The notes under the pieces were generated by a model that did no database searches, was not told where the DNA came from, and was given only the letters and a program-made list of their open reading frames with translations. The translations under genes and the position numbers were made by a program. Shown one piece after another: positions 34,393-47,720 of a DNA stretch of 64,000 bases. The DNA comes from Takakia lepidozioides (taxonomy: Eukaryota > Streptophyta > Takakiopsida > Takakiales > Takakiaceae). Numbering within the stretch: position 1 is the first letter of the stretch; each line of letters opens with the position of its first letter. Where the stretch lies: contig CM060732.1 of the NCBI GenBank assembly GCA_030704615.1, forward strand, positions 47,101,053-47,165,052, given 5' to 3'.

Positions 34393-37300
34393 TCAACTAG
34401 AGCTAGCCTGTAGGTGCACGAGAGAGTAGTAAGCCCCACCTTCTCCCTTCGCCAGGAGTTTATCATGAGTGCCCTGCTCCAGGATAGCACCGTCTTGAAT
34501 CACGGCTATAGTATCTGCATTCTGTATAGTTGACAGCCTGCACAGATTTGTTACCACTTTAGATCCATTTTTTGGTTAACAAGTATGCTGTCATTAGGCT
34601 TTTGAACAAACTTAACTGTCCATGTCAGAATCAGGACCTTTATAGGAAAGGATGTGTCAAACTAGGAAAGATAGACAAGAGATGAACAAAATACAAGTTG
34701 ATCGATCTAAAAATACATCAAATCACTAGATTGCAAACAGTTTGAGTACAGACCTGTGGGCAATCACAATGGTGGTCCGTCCCACCATCATGCGGTCCAG
34801 AGCATCTTGAACTACACGCTCTGATTCAGCATCCAAAGCACTGGTAGCCTCATCCAAGAGTAATATAGCGGGGTTCTTCAATACTGCCCTCGCAATGGCA
34901 ATCCTCTGTTTCTGACCCCCTGAGAGCTGGAGTCCCCGCTCCCCAGCAGACGTCCCATACCCCTTTGGCAGGGCACTGATGAAGTTGTGAGCATTGGCTG
35001 CACGTGCTGCCTCAATAATCTCAGCTTCTGTTGCATCTTGTTTTCCATATGTAATGTTGTCACGGATTGTACCTGCAAACAGTGTAGGTTCCTGGCTAAC
35101 AAGCCCTATATACTGACGCAGTGATTGCAAGTTTAAATTCCGGATGTCCCTCCCATCAATGAGGACTTTGCCATCTAGTGGGTCGTAAAACCGCTCAATG
35201 AGACCAATTATAGTTGACTTTCCTGACCCACTCTGACCCACCATAGCTGCTGTACAGCCTGCTTGCACCTTGAAGCTGAAATTCTTGAAGATCACAGAAG
35301 CTGGCCGGGAAGGATAAGCAAACTGAACCTGTTGAAGCTCCACGTGTCCGTCCACTTTTCCCACTTTCTCAGCCTTCTTGTTATCAGCGTTAATTTTCGT
35401 GTCTCGGTCCAGGATGTCAAAGACTGATGCGATAGCAGTAGTCCCTTTGGCAAGGTCAGGTGTCATAGTCCCAGCCTCTGCCAGGGCCCGACCAGTGCTA
35501 ATAAGCACAAAGAAGACTTTGAAAACACTAAGAAAGCTGACTTCCCCCTTGCTGGCGAGTTGGGTTCCATACCAAAAATCCAAGCCCCAAGATGCAAATA
35601 GAACGAATGTGGCTGCACCAATGCCTGCGCCTGCCACTTGGGCCCGTTTGAAAACTTCCTTTGTTGGACCCTCAAGCTTTGCCTCAAATAGGGCCAGAAT
35701 CTGCCAAAGTTTCACAGAGCCAGCGCATCAATGGTACCTCAAAGAAAAGTTTGTGCTCAAAGCTTTTATGTTCAACGGCTCAACATCCCGTTTTATCCAC
35801 TTTATGGATAAACTTACATTTGGTAAAGTGTTGGTAATGTGTTTCAATCCATAAGCTCACATTCACAATTTCCATCAAGACAGTACATGCAGGTGCCTTG
35901 TTTGCTATAGCCTTGCGGCCAGAGACCCCGCACTCAGTTTGGCCCGGAAAAGAGGGAACAGACGCTACCATTGTGGTGGTCTCACTCCAGTAGAGGGACT
36001 TACCTTGATTTAAACAATGCTTTCCAATTTTCCTCTACAAAGCCCTTCACAAAAGCATCAATCTGCTGTGTGCGAGCTGCCCAGCAGTTAGACCCCAACA
36101 GGGGGCTTTAGGCTCAGCCTCGAGATTGAAAGTTGGTGAACAGAGGTGCAGCGACTATGTTCTTTATGGTCCTTAAGAGGAAGAGAGACAAAGGGAGAGA
36201 GAGAAAAAGAAGAAAGGAACCTCCACTACAGGGAGATCAAAGTGCTACAGAAGAAACAAGAAAGAACCAAAGTCAGTAGAAACTCGGGCCAAATTGTTTG
36301 TTGAAGCACCCAACATTTCCACTCTTTATCAATAGATGCCTCAGCCATGGGATGATCACCTTTCAAAAGACAGTAGTAGCTCACCCTGCTATCACCCCAC
36401 TTCAGCATATTACAAGATGGGGAACCCCTGTCCATGTTTGTGTCTCTGTGTCTCCTTCTGACAATCTGCGGCCTGTCCATGTTCTACAAGCTCTCTGGCC
36501 CTTCTGTGGATGTTCAAAGTTCTTTTCTCTTCTTCTTTTCAATGTACTCTGTGAGCTTTTTCCTTGCCATACCTTGTGCCCATTCACTACACCACCGGTT
36601 TGGTTGAAGAGGAAAAGACCGGTCGACGAAAAGGAGTAATAGGGTGCAGAACAACCACTGAAGGCTCACTCCAGTTGTGTTGTGTGTGAGAGAATCTACT
36701 CAAGAGATGTTGTTTGCCATAGCCTTGTGGTCATATAGACCCCAAGCCGAGTTTGGGCAGAACATGTGAGGGGAGAGAGAGAGTCTTAAGCTGACATAGA
36801 GTGAGGGAACCTGTTCAGAGCGTTTTACCTTGTCTTGGGCAGAGAACGCAGTGACACTGCGGTGCTGTGACACCGCCTCACTCGCCACCTGAGCAGCTTC
36901 CTGCTGTGCTTCCGCTGTCTGCTTGGCAAATCTTGAAAGCAATTTTTTTTTCATGTAGTATGAGCAGATTATGAAGGGCTGGACGGCAATGAACACAAGC
37001 GCCAATTTCCATGCAGTAACGAGGGCTATGATAAAGCTCACAGCCAATGCACTGGCCGTCTGTACTAGGATCGAAATTCGGTCACCAACCAGGGCGCGGA
37101 CCTATCATGCCCCAGCAAGCCAGAAATCTGATTAGCTTCATCCATGCCTTGGCTCCAAGGAAGGCTGTCTGGAGTTGGGCATTCCGTGAATTACAACACA
37201 GTCCAAAACATACATGAACACAATGAATTTTATTCTAGTCACTCATCAAAAGTGTAGGCTCAATAGCATGGTTGAACATGTGACTGCAAGGGCTCCTCGG

Positions 37301-40300
37301 GAAGTCACTTGGAACACCCCATAATCTATGCCAAAGACACAGTCTGGACACTATTTTGCAAGCGCCTCACAGCTGCACTCACATCCAAGCACACAAGTTT
37401 TCAGTGAGGCGTATATGTACAGACTTCTACAGACAATACCATGGAGTGAGAAGACTATACCATGTTGGCATCCGAAGAGATCCGTGAGCACACAGCCCCA
37501 CTGGCATTCTCATCACGATCATACCATGCAACCTCAAACCGAAGGATGTTTGCAAGCATTCTGACACGAATGCGCTTGGTCAAGTACTCGCCCATTGCAG
37601 CAAAATTATAATGTTGCACTAGGTTCACCAAAAATGATGCTGCTGTCAGGCCCACAAACACTGTGCAGAATATCTTGATGTCATGCCGTAGCTTGTGATG
37701 ATCTGTATTATAGAAAGTGTTCACCATTTCGGCAAGAATGTAGGCGTAGAAGGGTTGCACAAACCCAAAGCCCATGGCACCCGCAAGACCCAAAACTCCC
37801 ATCTTCCATTCTGGCTTATTTAGAGCAAGTAGGCGGCGGAATGAGGGGACTTGCTGCCTCTCACCTTGTATTTGCTCTGGCATTTCAAGATCGGGACTAG
37901 GATTAACCTGCTTTGGTGTTCCAGAAATAGAGAAATCATCGGAGGACAGGCGGAAAGAAAGCCTGCTGTGACGTGAGGATGAGCGACGGGTCACAATTTG
38001 ATCATCAGGTTCGGCTACATCCAACTCGTGCTCATCAACTCCAAGGGTTGAAACCATAACTTCAGCTTCCTGGCGCGCCTGCTGCAAACGCACCAGTGCT
38101 GCAAATGCTCCTTTTTCACCTTTGGCAAGAAGCTCCTCATGGTCCCCAATTTCCACAACCTGTATGTCAATTGAGGAAAACCAGATTGTCAAGAACTGTG
38201 CACAAAGAAGCTCCAAACAAGACTCGGACAGCTCGCCTACGATAGACAGCCAAGAATAGGACTACCTAAGGTTAATCACACATACACGTAGTCTAGACTT
38301 TATTTCGACGCACCTTGCCAGACTGTAGAACTGCAATAATATCAGCGTTGCGGATGGTTGAAAGTCTGTGGGCTACCACCACAGTGGTGCGCCCCACTGC
38401 AGCTCTCTCAAGAGCTTGTTGAACGACTTTCTCGGACTCAGAATCCAGGGCACTGGTAGCCTCATCTAGCAGCAGCACAGGCGGGTTCTTCAGCAGTGCT
38501 CGGGCAATGGCAATGCGCTGTTTCTGCCCTCCTGACATCTGCACTCCCCTTTCTCCCACCTGTTGTGACCCCCCCATGCACACAAAATGAAAGTGAAATC
38601 ATGTCATTCATACGTCCAGGCCCCACTCGTAATTCGATAGCAATCTTCAAGAGGATGGTTAGGAGGATGATCAGGAAAGATCATTTAACACTACGGAACC
38701 ATTTTATTCTATCAAGTAAAACATGTCATACAGCTGTACCTGAGTATCAAAGCCCAAAGGTAATTGGGTGATGAAGTTGTATGCGTTGGCTGATTTGGCG
38801 GCTTCAATCACCTCCTCTGTGGTGGCACCATCTTTTCCATAGAGAATGTTTTCCTTTATGGAGGTAGCAAATAGGGCGGGCTCTTGACTTACCAACCCAA
38901 TCTGTAGGCGGAGCCACTTAAGCTGCAAATCCTTAATGTTGACACCATCAATGAGCACTTCCCCAGCCAATGGATCATAAAATCGCTCAAGCAAAGCTAT
39001 AACTGTTGATTTCCCAGATCCACTGCTCCCAACTAGGGCCACTGTCTTTCCTGGATTCCCATCACAACAAGGTGAAGCGCTGAGTGAACCCTGTTATACA
39101 GTGAATAGATATATGCAGAGCGGGATAGCAAATCACAGCTTATATCAATCCATGCCTGACTAGCTTAATTCTTCAAGTGCAGCGCCAATACTCCTGACTA
39201 AAAAGGTTCTGGTATGGCAGTGAACTCCCCAGATTGTGCTGATGCAGTCAAGGTCCCTGCTGTCTTAGTCTTGACTATCAACTGAACATGTCAACAGGTT
39301 ACACTCCTGACAATCAAACTCAATTTCAGATGGTCAATACTAGGAAAGAAAGAAAAAAGGAAGAAACCTTAAAAACTAACGAAACTAACCAATATTGGCC
39401 GCTGCCTTGTTCTTAAAATTAGGCTCGTGCAAGGGTACTCCTACTTTATACTGTGTTCACAGGTGTAGAGGTCTACATAAACAGTTTAGAAGATGTATGA
39501 AAATACTTCCATAGAGTCGCTTTACTTCACAGATGATTATCTACTCAACAACCTGGAGTTTTTAACGTCTAAATTGATCTTCCAGATCTGGATCACAAAT
39601 GCCAAACAATCCATTCTCAATTCCTAAGCGTACCTGCAGGTATTTGAAGACTGAAATTCTCGAAGATGGGTACGTCCATCCTTGAGGGATATGAAAAACT
39701 GACATTGCGTAATTCCAAGTTTCCTTCTACCTTCTCCAGTTTCTGGCCAGTAACATCATCGGCATCAATTGGCGGCACTCGATCTATGAGAGCAAATATG
39801 CGTGATGCAGCTTCACATCCTTCCGAGAAAGCCTTGAAACTTGGAGTTGCATTTCCTAAAGCTCTGTTACACAAGGTAGCACGTGTAAAGTCGCTAAACA
39901 CCAAGTAGAAATCCCACAGTTTATAGCTCCTCCATATAGGGACAGACATCTCTTAGAAATCTCTTACAATCCCATGCTGGTTGGGACAATGCTCTAATAT
40001 CTACTACATCGAAAATCCTCTTTTGTAGCCAATCGCATTCACTGTGCTAGAATTATGCTTCGATACAGCTGCATAGCTCCTGGAGCTAATCATGAACAGA
40101 GGAAGTAAGACACATCAATTTTCGTGGTAGTATTGTGGCAACTGCAAACAAGAAACGTCTGAGAATATTTCTAATGCAACCTCAAGGAACGGAAAGCTTA
40201 CATGCCACCAGTGAGAACAGCAAAACCAGTTGTCAGCACCTGCCCACCATTTGCATTACCGTGGATGACCTGTTCACTTCCATACCATGCCATGAATGAC

Positions 40301-42452
40301 CACACCGCAAAGGTGACACCAGTAGACCCAGTGGCTAATCCCTTTGCCAATCCCTGCTTCAGCCCCAGTTTGACCGTGGCGTCTAGGGACTCAGAATATG
40401 CTTTGACAGTGGTATCCTCCCCCACAAAGGAATAAACCGTGCGTACTGATGAGATTGATTGTTCAGCTATGCCTCCAGCCTTACTGTAGGCAACTTGCAT
40501 GCGCAAGGCCAGACCTGACACAGCTCTGCTGTACATGCCTCCTGGAAGTAGCAGTAAGGGCACAAAAGGCAGACCAGCAAGGGCCAGTCGCCATGCTTGG
40601 AAAAATCCCACTCCAAAACCACCGATAAAGTGCGTGATGTTCTGTAGAAAATTTCCTACCTGCAGGTGCATATGCCACCCAAATTAATCAGATCCAGGAC
40701 ATCAGACAAGCTTTGTAAAACTCTTTGTTTCGCCTCCAATCGCATGTGAGCGAGCTCATAATGTTAGACCAAGATTATATGTACATCCTGCCAGCTTACA
40801 AACGGATTGATGGCAGAACGCAAGCTCATGTAGGGTTGGATAATGTGGCTGACAAATCTTTGATTCTTATTGACCTTCGTGTGGATATGGGCCTTGACAG
40901 CAGACATCAATCCTAGATGAAGTGGTGGTGAATATGACAGTCGTTGCTTCCTTCAAAAATGTACAAAAATGTAAACCTTCTGAGGCAGACTACAAACTCA
41001 CCTTTTCACTCATTGCGTCCTGGAGAAGCAATGTGTCGACCGAGACATTGTTGATGACCTCAGCAGTGCTGGTTGCATCACTGTCAAAGTAAGCAACATT
41101 TTGGCGCAAAATGGCCCGCACATACTTCGCACGGATCCGGGCTGACTGCCGCTCCCCAGTGCACATCCAACAACTTATCTCTGCTCAAGTTCAGCGGGAA
41201 ATTGAGATTTTAGGCACTGCGCTCTCCCACTTTTTCACCGACAATGGAATCAACAGAGCAAAACTGCAAGAAAATCAAGAATCCACGAAGAAGAGAGGAT
41301 CGGACAGAACATACCCAGGTAACACGTCACAGCCCCCACGATTGCGACGTACACAAAATATAGTGAGTACTGTTCCCATAGCCCGCAACACCAGTTGGTT
41401 CAGATTAAAACTCAAATTCGTCCGAATCCATCAGTACCACACCTATAATGCTGGGATTTTCTTGGTTTGTTCTACCTGTCCCAAGGGCGCTTGTGGCCCT
41501 CTGTGGACCATATAAAATTTCTTTCTTTCAATCTCTCCCTTGCACCACCACATCGGAGGAAATTAGCCTGAAGGTGGACAAAGTGCCTTTGTACACTACA
41601 AGAACTTCAAATTTGGAAAGATTCGTGAACATTAACTGCCATGGCTCTTGTAATTTAGATTGTGACAATGTATCTGGGCTACGTGAATCGCTCATCTTGA
41701 AGCACTATAGCAGGCACGTTTATGATACCAGAAAATCCCAAAGTCTATGCAAGCCTTGAAAACAAGATTGCAGCACTGTGTAAAACTCCTTTTAGATATC
41801 TCTCTCTCACACGCACCAAAATATGTGGGAAAAGTCAATGGGGTGCTTCAATTTACATCATGTTTCTATGAACGAGTGAATCTGTTGTGTGTCAGGATCC
41901 TGATTTTCATTTGCGCGCTTCTGCGAACTGGGAAAATTGTTCTTAAGCATCCAATCAATTGGACCGCCTTACACGACGCGCATGCTCAAACCAACGCACA
42001 ATACTTCTTTATAAACGTGCACTTTCAATCTCAACTGTCCACACAGCCCTGCAGTTTCACTTTCACCCACAAAGAGACTGCAATGATGGCAAATGAAGTA
42101 CCTGCGAAAGATTGGTTTTCATTATGAGGCTCGTGTTGTCATGAAGATTCCCAAAAGTGTTGATAAGATGACTCTGAATCAGCAGCGTGGCTGGTAATGT
42201 AAGCCCATTCACCACTGCGGAAACTGATCCCACCACCATCAGCAATATGTCGTACGTATCTGCATACTGAAATAGCTTCCAATATGGCACCACTCGTACC
42301 TCGTTCTTGGATTCGCTCTTGGACTTGTCTAACTTCGCATCACCATTTTCAAGCTTGGTTTTCTCTAGTGTGCTATCTGCGACCTCCAGCCCGGCTTCGC
42401 CCTGCCTCATTTTCAGCGAGTCTTCGGGTGTTTGCCTCAAACTTTGTGTCAT
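34393..42452 (-). CDS. ABCB-type (MDR/P-glycoprotein) full-size ABC transporter, 11 exons, 1,297 aa
   Basis: Exons (minus strand order): 42452-42102, 41369-41315, 41180-41002, 40659-40202, 39863-39634, 39050-38740, 38559-38314, 38159-37461, 37101-36829, 35700-34754 and 34537-34393. Every intron is GT..AG, all phases agree, and the total is 3,894 nt ending in TGA (34395-34393), so the gene appears intact. Layout is TM1-NBD1-TM2-NBD2. NBD1 has Walker [10 protein letters not shown] (about residue 432), signature MSGGQ, Walker [13 protein letters not shown] and H-loop [11 protein letters not shown]2 has GQSGSGKST (about 1090), [17 protein letters not shown] and IAHRLSTI across the last junction. 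Members of this family pump auxin or diverse hydrophobic compounds at the plasma membrane using ATP; the substrate cannot be read here. Exon 2 (55 bp) is short but completes a helix ([16 protein letters not shown]). Intron 9 (1,128 bp) is enlarged by LINE fragments. Confidence 0.95.
35880..36200 (-). repeat. LINE 3'-end fragment inside ABCB intron 9
   Basis: Related to 10560-10870. Shared landmarks include TTGTTTGC(C/T)(A/G)TAGCCTTG(T/C)GGCC, CACAAAAGCATCAATCTGCT and GGCTCAGCCTCGAGA. A third, shorter copy lies at 36708-36760. Orientation is inferred from the zinc-knuckle coding segment adjoining the copy at 10.6-10.9 kb. Confidence 0.75.
36290..36700 (+). repeat. Second LINE-tail fragment inside ABCB intron 9
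   Basis: The stretch 36535-36620 (TTTCAATGTACTCTGTGAGC, CTTGTGCCCATTCAC, GGTTTGGTTGAAGAGGAAAAG) parallels the tail of the LINE at 33740-33840. It lies in the opposite orientation to its neighbour repeat, so at least two insertions have built this intron. Confidence 0.65.
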
Positions 42453-42586
42453 GCCAACTCCGGAGCGAGCAAAGTTGCCAACTCGACCGAAAGAAAATTA
42501 GTTAGCTAGTCCACTCAAGAGCAGAGATCCTTCCTTCTCTTGGCTTCCTGTCTCAAGTGGTAGCGATGGCAAGACTGGGCCGCATA

Positions 42587-42600
42587 CACATATATATACA
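42587..42600 (-). promoter_or_regulatory. Candidate TATA box of the ABCB gene
   Basis: The minus strand reads TGTATATATATGTG about 140 bp upstream of the ATG at 42452. It is the only good TATA match in the first 200 bp, giving a predicted leader of roughly 100 nt. Prediction only. Confidence 0.45.
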
Positions 42601-42619
42601 CAGACACCACTGCACGCAG

Positions 42620-44580
42620 GAGATACATAGACCTGATCATGCACTATAACAGCCAATGATCCTGGGAGGTTAAACCTGCAAAATACTATTGTAGTAGCCC
42701 GCCCAGAGGGCCCACAAACCGCTTCTGCTGGGACCCAATCTCAAACTGTTCTCTCCTCTTGCGGCGGCCGAACTTCTCCGCCTGTAACGGTGTTGCACTG
42801 GAGAAAACTACCAGGTCTAAACCAGATTTTTGCCTAGATTACCTCATCAGACGAGACCTTGTTCACGTCATTCGTCCAGCAACCCGCAAGCGTCACCCCA
42901 AAGTGTATATCAGAATCAAGCGTCGATCGTCTCTCATGAAGTACAATACTAGTTGCATGGCCAACATACGGTAGATATCTGGTCTTTATCGTGGACCCTG
43001 TGATGCGGGCCCTCAAATTCCTCCTAAATGACCGATCGACAACAACAGTACGCAGTTGACTGCCTGATGGTCAGAGGCTCCGTTCATCACGTCTATCGGC
43101 AGTTTACATAGCTGGGGTCTTCCTTAATTCCCTTGCTAATCTTGCGAAGATAGTTAACGACAAGCTTGACAGCAGTGAGTGACATCCCGAGCCCTCACTA
43201 AACACGCAATCGGGTCTTAAGCACGCAATTGGAATCAAATCACAGATTGCGCTTGTTCGTAGGCACATGGGTGCAGGGTGACCACGAAGAAACACAAGAT
43301 GCCTGAATCGTTAGCACAAGCTACTGCATCCAACGTAGACGCTACACATTGCTCATCAGCGTAAAGTGAAGCTGATGTGATGCGAAGCAGGCCAGCTAGC
43401 TACAAGTTTGACGTTTTGCGCAGCTGGAATGGAACAGCAGCCCTCACAAGAGTGCGATGGCATGCCTGTCCTGCTCCTCATGCTTGTGGACCCACAGAGC
43501 AGGCTGTGACGAGAGCATTGATAGCAAGCGGAGAGGCCGTGATGAGCTCCGGAAACAGAAGCAGAAGTTTCTTGGCATGTCAGCGGACAGCTTCGCTCTA
43601 CTTCACTGATCTTTTTCTTGCGCTGGATTCCAGGGCACGTGAAAAACACGAGTCAACTGTGAAGAGTAAAAAACAACTACGGACCTACCCAACTTACTAC
43701 CTACCCTGATAAAACGTTTTGTTGGACACGTTTCTTCCGCTTGTCATGGGACCAGCTTTTCGCTGGACTAATGTTTTTAGATGATCGTCATCCGTTTGGT
43801 TTTGGATGGATTATATTTGCTGATGTAAGATAAGGTTATCCTGATGACGTGCATTATAGTTTTTGTTTTTCTGTAGCGTGCTGGCCATGGATTCTCCTCT
43901 GTGTCTGGAAGGAGCAAATTCCCTTGTTCTTTTTCTTTTTTTTAAAAAATTAAGAAAGAGAGAAGTAAAAAGTAAAAGTTCAGTTTTTTAACATCCAGTG
44001 AATTTACAGAGCCTTCTGTTGTCCATAGAGGGGCCATTGAATGGTCGGTTGAAGGCACATGTTGAAGGATTGCACCCAGGATCACCTTGGTTATGCACAG
44101 GCAAGGCACAAATATCCAACCAGTGGGCTACCTGCTCAAGTGCAAGTGAAGGGGATTGGATCTTATAGGGAAAAAATATTGAGGGTTAGAGTTATTAATC
44201 TTAAAGGTATTCTCACACTTGCAAGGGTATTGCGTGAGTGCAGCTGTAACTGAGAAGTGATCATCAATTATACCTTTTTCATGAAGTAGTATGAATATAT
44301 TTGCACAGATTTGGAAAAGAATGATACATGGATCATGTTACTGTAACCACCTAAGGATTATCAGAGGAGGATTGGGAAGCTCTCGCATATCATCGATGGG
44401 CGAGTTGAGAGGTATGTTGCTGCCGGAGGTTTGAATTCACCATACATAATGAGTAGTATTGAGAAATATGCCTTTTTACATATTGCATTGTCTCTAGGTC
44501 GCTTGCATAACCAGAGCATGGAGTAGTAGGTATGGCTTGTTTGCAAACGGATGAATTTTTCCCATTCCTTCCTTAGTAGG
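42620..44580. other. Intergenic sequence upstream of ABCB, no gene seen
   Basis: Short frames on both strands without recognisable domains. 43920-43990 is A/T-homopolymer rich. Confidence 0.5.
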
Positions 44581-44587
44581 GAACAGG

Positions 44588-44702
44588 ATTTCTAGTGACT
44601 ATTACAGCAGTAAGACGCCGGCCGGCGAATCTGACGTGAGGCCGGTAGGCCGAGGGTCAGGTGAGTGGGCATGGAACCTGCTGTAATAGTACTAGAAAGA
44701 TT
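44588..44702. mobile_element. Small inverted-repeat element (MITE-like, ~115 bp)
   Basis: The left arm TTCTAGTGACTATTACAGCAG (44589 on, first 20 bases considered) pairs with the right arm CTGCTGTAATAGTACTAGAA (about 44680-44699), with one bulge. The centre is GC-rich (GCCGGCCGGCGAAT). It could fold as one long hairpin. The target duplication is not clear. Confidence 0.55.
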
Positions 44703-44712
44703 AGGGCTAAGT

Positions 44713-44785
44713 TCTAGTGACCTATTTCACTGTCATATTCCAGATTCGGAATAGGTCACTAGAATCATAAAGGTCACTAGAATTA
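44713..44785. repeat. Second inverted repeat sharing the same terminal word
   Basis: TTCTAGTGACCTATT (from about 44712) is inverted as AATAGGTCACTAGAA (about 44749-44763), with a further partial copy GGTCACTAGAAT at about 44772-44783. It shares TTCTAGTGACTAT-like ends with the neighbour at 44589, so both probably belong to one MITE family. Confidence 0.5.
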
Positions 44786-45739
44786 TAAAGTGATTACGAT
44801 GCAATTCCGTGAAATAATCAACCTCTAAGCAATGAAGGAATAGTTAGCCCAAATCTTTTATTTAATTAAAATGACCTTCATCATTGCTTGTTCTGCTATT
44901 AATTTATTATGGCATGGTGTACTCATGTTGTATTAAATGCTGCTACTTTATTAAACGTATACAATAAAGTAAAAAAGGTGGCATACGTTGTTGTTATGAA
45001 CGTTTGCCTGCACGGTGAACGTGCCTCTGTGAAGACATTGAAATGTGACAAAGCGAATGCCATGAAAGCCAAACTACAAAGTGAAGACACTGAAATCAGA
45101 ATACATGATCAGTAAGCGAACGTTGTACAGAAACAAGAATGTATTTGGGTTGCGCACCAATAAGGCCCCCAGTTTGTGTGAGGTGGGAAGAGTGGACGAA
45201 TCTGAGGTTCCGCATGCAGATACCCTTACTCAATGTTATAATGTTATAATCCTCAAAGGCAATTGAGGGTTTTTGTTTTCCTCCCCTCTAAGTAAAATGT
45301 TGAGGGACTCTCTAGCTAAGGAATCAATAGCTAGGAAATATAGGATACCCATGAGTTTAGTGGTGGTAGAATGAGATAGCGGCTCATCAAATATGACCTA
45401 CGCATCAGGTGACTAATTGACCGCTGTCAATTTTGTCTTTGTTGAGGATGAGAGCTATAAGTGATCTAATAGGCTACTGAGGAGTTTAATGATGGTAGTA
45501 TGGGTCTTGGCCCTTGGTATATAAATTTTAGGTTTTGATGTACAATATTCTATGACCTAGTAGCATTAGAGTCTCAAGGAACAGCCACGAGAGACCCATA
45601 GAATTATCCCAATGAACGCAATGGTATTGCATTCACTATCCATAGTAAAGCTTGTAAACCGTTCCTCATTGAGCTCTATTGTAGCTTATAGGTTCTTTAA
45701 TTGCTGGAGTAGTGTGCCCTTGTCCAGGGTTGCACACTG
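44786..45739. other. AT-rich intergenic sequence, no gene seen
   Basis: A 68-codon plus-strand frame (44909-45115) has no recognisable motif. Nothing else stands out. Confidence 0.45.
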
Positions 45740-47720
45740 AGATATTTTTTTAAAACAAAATTGGGATCGCAACAATGGCTTAAATTTCTTTCTTTCTTTT
45801 TTTTGGAAAAAAAATCAGGATTCCCAGCCAAATCAGGACCCCAAGCGTTGGCCTGTCGGTCGTGATTTTAATTTTAATTTTAATTTTAATTTCATAAGAT
45901 ATTTTGGGATCGCGTCAATGGCAGGTCGAATCAATATTACTTGAGACCGTCATCAACCACAAGCGCTGACTGTCCCAATAATGTTTTTAATTATTTTAGA
46001 ATAATTCGGGACCGTTACAATGGCAAGCACGACTTTTTTATTTCTTTTTTAAAATCGGGACTGCCAGCCAATCAAAAGCGCTGCCCTGACAGTCCTATTT
46101 TACTAAATATATGTATATATATATTTTAAATTGGGACCACCAATTTTGGCGATCCCGATTTTATTAAAAATATTTATTTAAAAATAAAAATAAAAATAAA
46201 AATATTGATTTCAAGTATGCATCAGTGTTGGCCGGGTATTACATTTCGGGCATATTGAAGGGTCCGGGTAAGGCATCTTCATTTAAAGTGGTATGGAGGT
46301 CAATGGCCCCCCATCTTTTGAAGTTCCACACTCTAAGTACAGTGAGAGTACCGGATTCTGCCTGTCCACCATGTACACCAGCGGCAAACACGTCGCAGCA
46401 AGATGCCATGACAAGAGAAACTTGCAAAAACAAAACTCAATAAGGAAGAGATTATGAAATCAAGTAGCACGTTTGCCATTGCACAAAACACAAACAAGAA
46501 ACCTTAATGAAGGGATAAGAGAATTGATTGAAAAGATGTCAAAGCAGGCGTGACAGAGCAGACATGCATTCTTGCATGGCGGCGAAAACAAGTCACTTGA
46601 AAGCATTTCTCTTGGACCCTGCACCTGCATTATCTAGAACGGCCTCTACGCCATCCACATTTGCTCCAGATCTCGCTCCGGGTATAACACTCTTACAATC
46701 ACGACGCCGGGTTCTCTAGTTGGTTAGCAAGCTCGATGGCCTCTGCCAGTTCCCTTCCATAGCCAGGTCCTTGCGAGCTGCACTTTATGCATAACCGGCA
46801 AATAGCCGCTGGGTATGTATGTCCAAATGCCATACTGGTATGAACTCCTAACATGTCGTCTCAAGTAATTTAGTGATATAAAAGTAAAAACAAAATATTT
46901 ACCGTACAACTATGCACTTATGTTTTTTATTGCAAAACGACGGTGTCAAACCTTTTAGAGAATGAAGATGAGGACCCGTAATGATGTGTCTCCCAAAAAC
47001 ATGGTTGCACACTAACGTGACTTCAAGCCGCGTCAAACCCGACATTGATTAATATTATTCAAGTTCACTTTATATAAAAATAAGTGTAAGAAATAAGGGA
47101 CAAATTACATGCCATATATGCTAAAAGCAATTTTTTTTTAAAACCACGCGGACTCAAAAAGCAACCAAAAAATGGCCAAGTCGGCTAAAAATTACATATT
47201 ACATAGTAATATTTAATTTTTATTAAATTCCATGTATTCTATATAGAATTAGGACCGTCAGTGCTGGCAGACCTATATATTTCAAATATATTTGAATTAA
47301 ATTGAGACCGACAATATTGGCGGTCCCGTTAAATTTGTAAAAATATATTGATTTAAATTAGGACCGCTAGTGTTGGATCCCAATATATTTAAATAACATT
47401 TGAATTAAATTGAAACTGCCGTTGTTGGCAGTCTTGATATATTTAAAAATAATATTAACTTAATTGGGACCGTCAGAGCTGGTGGTTTCGTTATACTTCT
47501 CAAATTTATTAAATTCAATTAAGACTGCTATTGCTGACAGTTCTGATGTATTTTAAAAAATAATAATTTAAACTGAAACCACGAGTGCTGTCAGTCTCAA
47601 TATATTTATAAATAATATATTTTAAAAATATATTAATTTAAATTGGGACCGGCAGTGCTGGTGGTCCTATATTTTTTTTTGAGAAAGTTTAAATAAATTT
47701 GGGACCGCTAGTGCCATTCA
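45740..47720. repeat. AT-rich satellite with palindromic GGGACCGNCAGTGCTGGCGGTCCC-type cores
   Basis: Two clusters (45740-46170 and 47240-47720) contain repeated units of roughly 55-70 bp: an AT-rich linker (AAATATATTTGAATTAAATT type) followed by GGGACCG(C/T)CAGTG, then CTGGCGGTCC. Clear cores lie near 47247, 47304, 47360, 47415, 47467, 47523, 47577, 47645 and 47700. Both halves vary together in several units, keeping a short stem. Simple repeats (ATTTTA)n at about 45866-45893 and (AAAAAT)n at about 46175-46203 lie alongside. 46210-47230 between the clusters holds no supported gene. Confidence 0.6.

Noticed and set aside
34878-35854. Plus- and other-frame ORFs over ABCB exon 10
   Set aside because: Shadows of the transporter coding strand.
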